Below are positions 62,984-64,000 of a stretch of 64,000 nucleotides of DNA, piece by piece; the first letter of the stretch is position 1, and each line of letters starts with the position of its first letter. A program made the position numbers and the translations under genes. A model generated the notes under the pieces. The model worked only from the letters and a program-made list of their open reading frames with translations. It was not told the DNA's origin and searched no databases. Source of the DNA: CAG-791 sp963605745 (lineage in GTDB: Bacteria; Bacillota; Clostridia; Lachnospirales; Lachnospiraceae); assembly GCA_963605745.1 (NCBI GenBank), contig CAVCWT010000012.1, positions 1 to 64,000 of the forward strand. Reading direction: 5' to 3'.

Positions 62984-63619
62984 TTAAAAATCACTGTCTT
63001 GTTCCCACGAACGAATAACCTCCCGGATCAGTTCCGCAGAATATCCCTTTCTCATAAGGGATGCCATTATTTTCTGGCGTTCCTTCTGCTCAGTTCCCTG
63101 CGGATCGTATCCTTTTTTGCGGAGCAGCTGCTGAATCTGTTCTCGTTCCTTTTGCCCTAGCAAATCACCGTTTTGTTCTTCCCAGTTTTCAAACGTCTCC
63201 TGAATCAGCTCCTCCGGCACACCTTTTGCCTTGAGGTCCATCCGAATCCGAAGGCTGCTCTTTCCTTCCGCCCGGGACCTTAGGTAGCTCTCAGCATACC
63301 TCCTGTCGTCAACGTAGTGAGCCTCCTTCATTGCCTCCACCGCTGAAGTTGCTGTTTCCTCCGGAAAGCCCTTCTGGATCAGCTTGTCCTTCAGACCTTT
63401 TTCGGTATAATCCATTCCCTTCAGCAGCTCGCCACATTTGCAGATTGCCTGGCGATACAGATTCTGCAATAGTTCCCGATAATCCTCATCGGCCAATTCC
63501 ACATCTGCTGCAATCCCATATTGCAGCAGCTCCCGATTTGACAAAACCAGAGTCCGATCGTAATCGATCTGAACTCTGGTTCTTGTTTTGCCAACGGGAG
63601 TAAGCTCTGTGATCAGCAT
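62984..63619 (-). CDS. recX: RecA regulatory protein RecX
   Basis: A 211-residue all-helical protein that modulates RecA filaments. RecX repeats are visible: LLKGMDYTEKGLKDKLIQKGF, YVDDRRYAESYLRSRAEGKS and the matching C-terminal copies. I chose the ATG at 63619; a GTG six bases earlier is equally possible, both behind TTGAGGTG. It lies 26 bp downstream of recA. Confidence 0.92.
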   Translation of the reverse strand: MLITELTPVGKTRTRVQIDYDRTLVLSNRELLQYGIAADVELADEDYRELLQNLYRQAICKCGELLKGMDYTEKGLKDKLIQKGFPEETATSAVEAMKEAHYVDDRRYAESYLRSRAEGKSSLRIRMDLKAKGVPEELIQETFENWEEQNGDLLGQKEREQIQQLLRKKGYDPQGTEQKERQKIMASLMRKGYSAELIREVIRSWEQDSDF

Positions 63620-63645
63620 ACTCACCTCAATTCCATGAGACCTGT

Positions 63646-64000
63646 TTATTCAGCCTTTTCTGCCTTTTCAGCCTTTGCTCCCTTGCCGGACTTTCCGGTC
63701 TCCGGAGCCTGCTCTTCTGCTGCTGCCGGCTTTCTGGCACCCTCTGGATCCAGTCCGTAATGCTCGCGAACCTTCTGATCAATTTCGAGAAGGACATCCG
63801 GATGCTCTTCCAGATACTTTTTCGCATTCTCGCGGCCCTGTCCGATCTTGTCACTGCCGTAGTTGTACCACGCACCGCTCTTTACAACGATATCGCTGCT
63901 CGCTGCCAGATCCAGCACATCACCGGTGTAGGAAATGCCTTTGCCGAACATGATATCAAACTCCGCTTCCTTGAAGGGCGGCGCAATCTTGTTCTTGACA
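63646..64000 (-). CDS. recA: Recombinase RecA, 3' part (cut by window edge)
   Basis: The last 117 residues of RecA: KNKIAPPFKEAEFDIMFGKG and ISYTGDVLDLA, KSGAWYNYGSDKIGQGRENA, all highly conserved. The tail (about 35 residues) is Lys/Ala/Glu-rich and ends with repeated KAEKAE, more extended than usual. The 5' part lies beyond position 64000. The recA-recX pairing is typical. Confidence 0.97.
   Translation of the reverse strand, partial: VKNKIAPPFKEAEFDIMFGKGISYTGDVLDLAASSDIVVKSGAWYNYGSDKIGQGRENAKKYLEEHPDVLLEIDQKVREHYGLDPEGARKPAAAEEQAPETGKSGKGAKAEKAEKAE

Noticed and set aside
1..64000. rRNA, tRNA, prophage or integrase genes
   Set aside because: No tRNA-like cloverleaf, rRNA segment, integrase or phage structural gene was recognised on reading both strands.

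Overview
The window reads as chromosome of a low-GC-type Gram-positive anaerobe of the Clostridia, most likely a Lachnospiraceae-like species. Evidence is the housekeeping order tig-clpP-clpX-engB, an RNase Y/RecX/RecA group, a yicC-gmk-rpoZ-rimO-pgsA run, a CpsBCD-type tyrosine phosphatase/kinase pair with an LCP protein, binding-protein sugar transport without its own ATPase, NiaR, and strong AGGAGG-type ribosome binding sites. Base composition looks roughly even. Nearly all genes are on the minus strand, so operons run from high to low coordinates. Species cannot be named from the sequence alone.

Layout. (1) 1-4.8 kb: a pair of half-size ABC exporter-fold transporters followed by an AraC regulator, with a TetR-type palindrome at the promoter. 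(2) 5-13.6 kb: protein quality control (clpB, trigger factor, clpP, clpX), engB and a DUF308 membrane protein. (3) 13.6-21.6 kb: an alpha-galactoside utilisation locus (GH36 alpha-galactosidase, YesL-like protein, two permeases, binding lipoprotein) with a divergent AraC activator. (4) 21.6-46.5 kb: a large exopolysaccharide (EPS) locus: LCP attachment protein, CpsB phosphatase, chain-length protein, BY-kinase, AlgD-like sugar-nucleotide dehydrogenase, AsnB-like amidotransferase, four or five glycosyltransferases, polymerase/ligase, flippase, VanZ-like protein, deacetylase and a GH5 hydrolase. (5) 46.5-64 kb: thiamine pyrophosphokinase, a GtrA/GtrB pair, pgsA, rimO, rpoZ, gmk, yicC, rqcH, a SpoVB-like flippase, glgA, rny, a plus-strand operon of an EIIC-like membrane protein with NiaR, then recX and the 3' part of recA.

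The most unusual content lies in the EPS locus at 32.0-35.3 kb. Two translationally coupled genes look like a rebuilt ion-driven stator. The first is a MotA/TolQ/ExbB-type channel protein fused to a degenerate EAL (cyclic-di-GMP) domain. The second has a MotB/ZorB-like N-terminal membrane helix carrying the channel aspartate, but beta-sandwich (SpaA/Cna-B-like) repeats and a second C-terminal helix instead of a peptidoglycan-binding domain. They are followed 5 bp later by a Wzz/BY-kinase fusion whose P-loop lysine is replaced by arginine. I infer a proton- or sodium-motive-force-driven, c-di-GMP-responsive machine acting in polysaccharide export or surface organisation. Nearby is a lipoprotein that resembles a class B sortase but has lost the catalytic residues.

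The window also carries two families of short interspersed repeats. Family 1 (about 120-160 bp, with ends related to GTATCTGKTTARCACC) includes a perfect 157-bp tandem duplication. In two unrelated genes its end supplies the last codons and the stop (Val-Ser-Gly-stop). Family 2 (about 35 bp, core GTACAGCGTTTGCAAAAT and its complement) sits at gene ends and supplies the stop codon of engB and pgsA.
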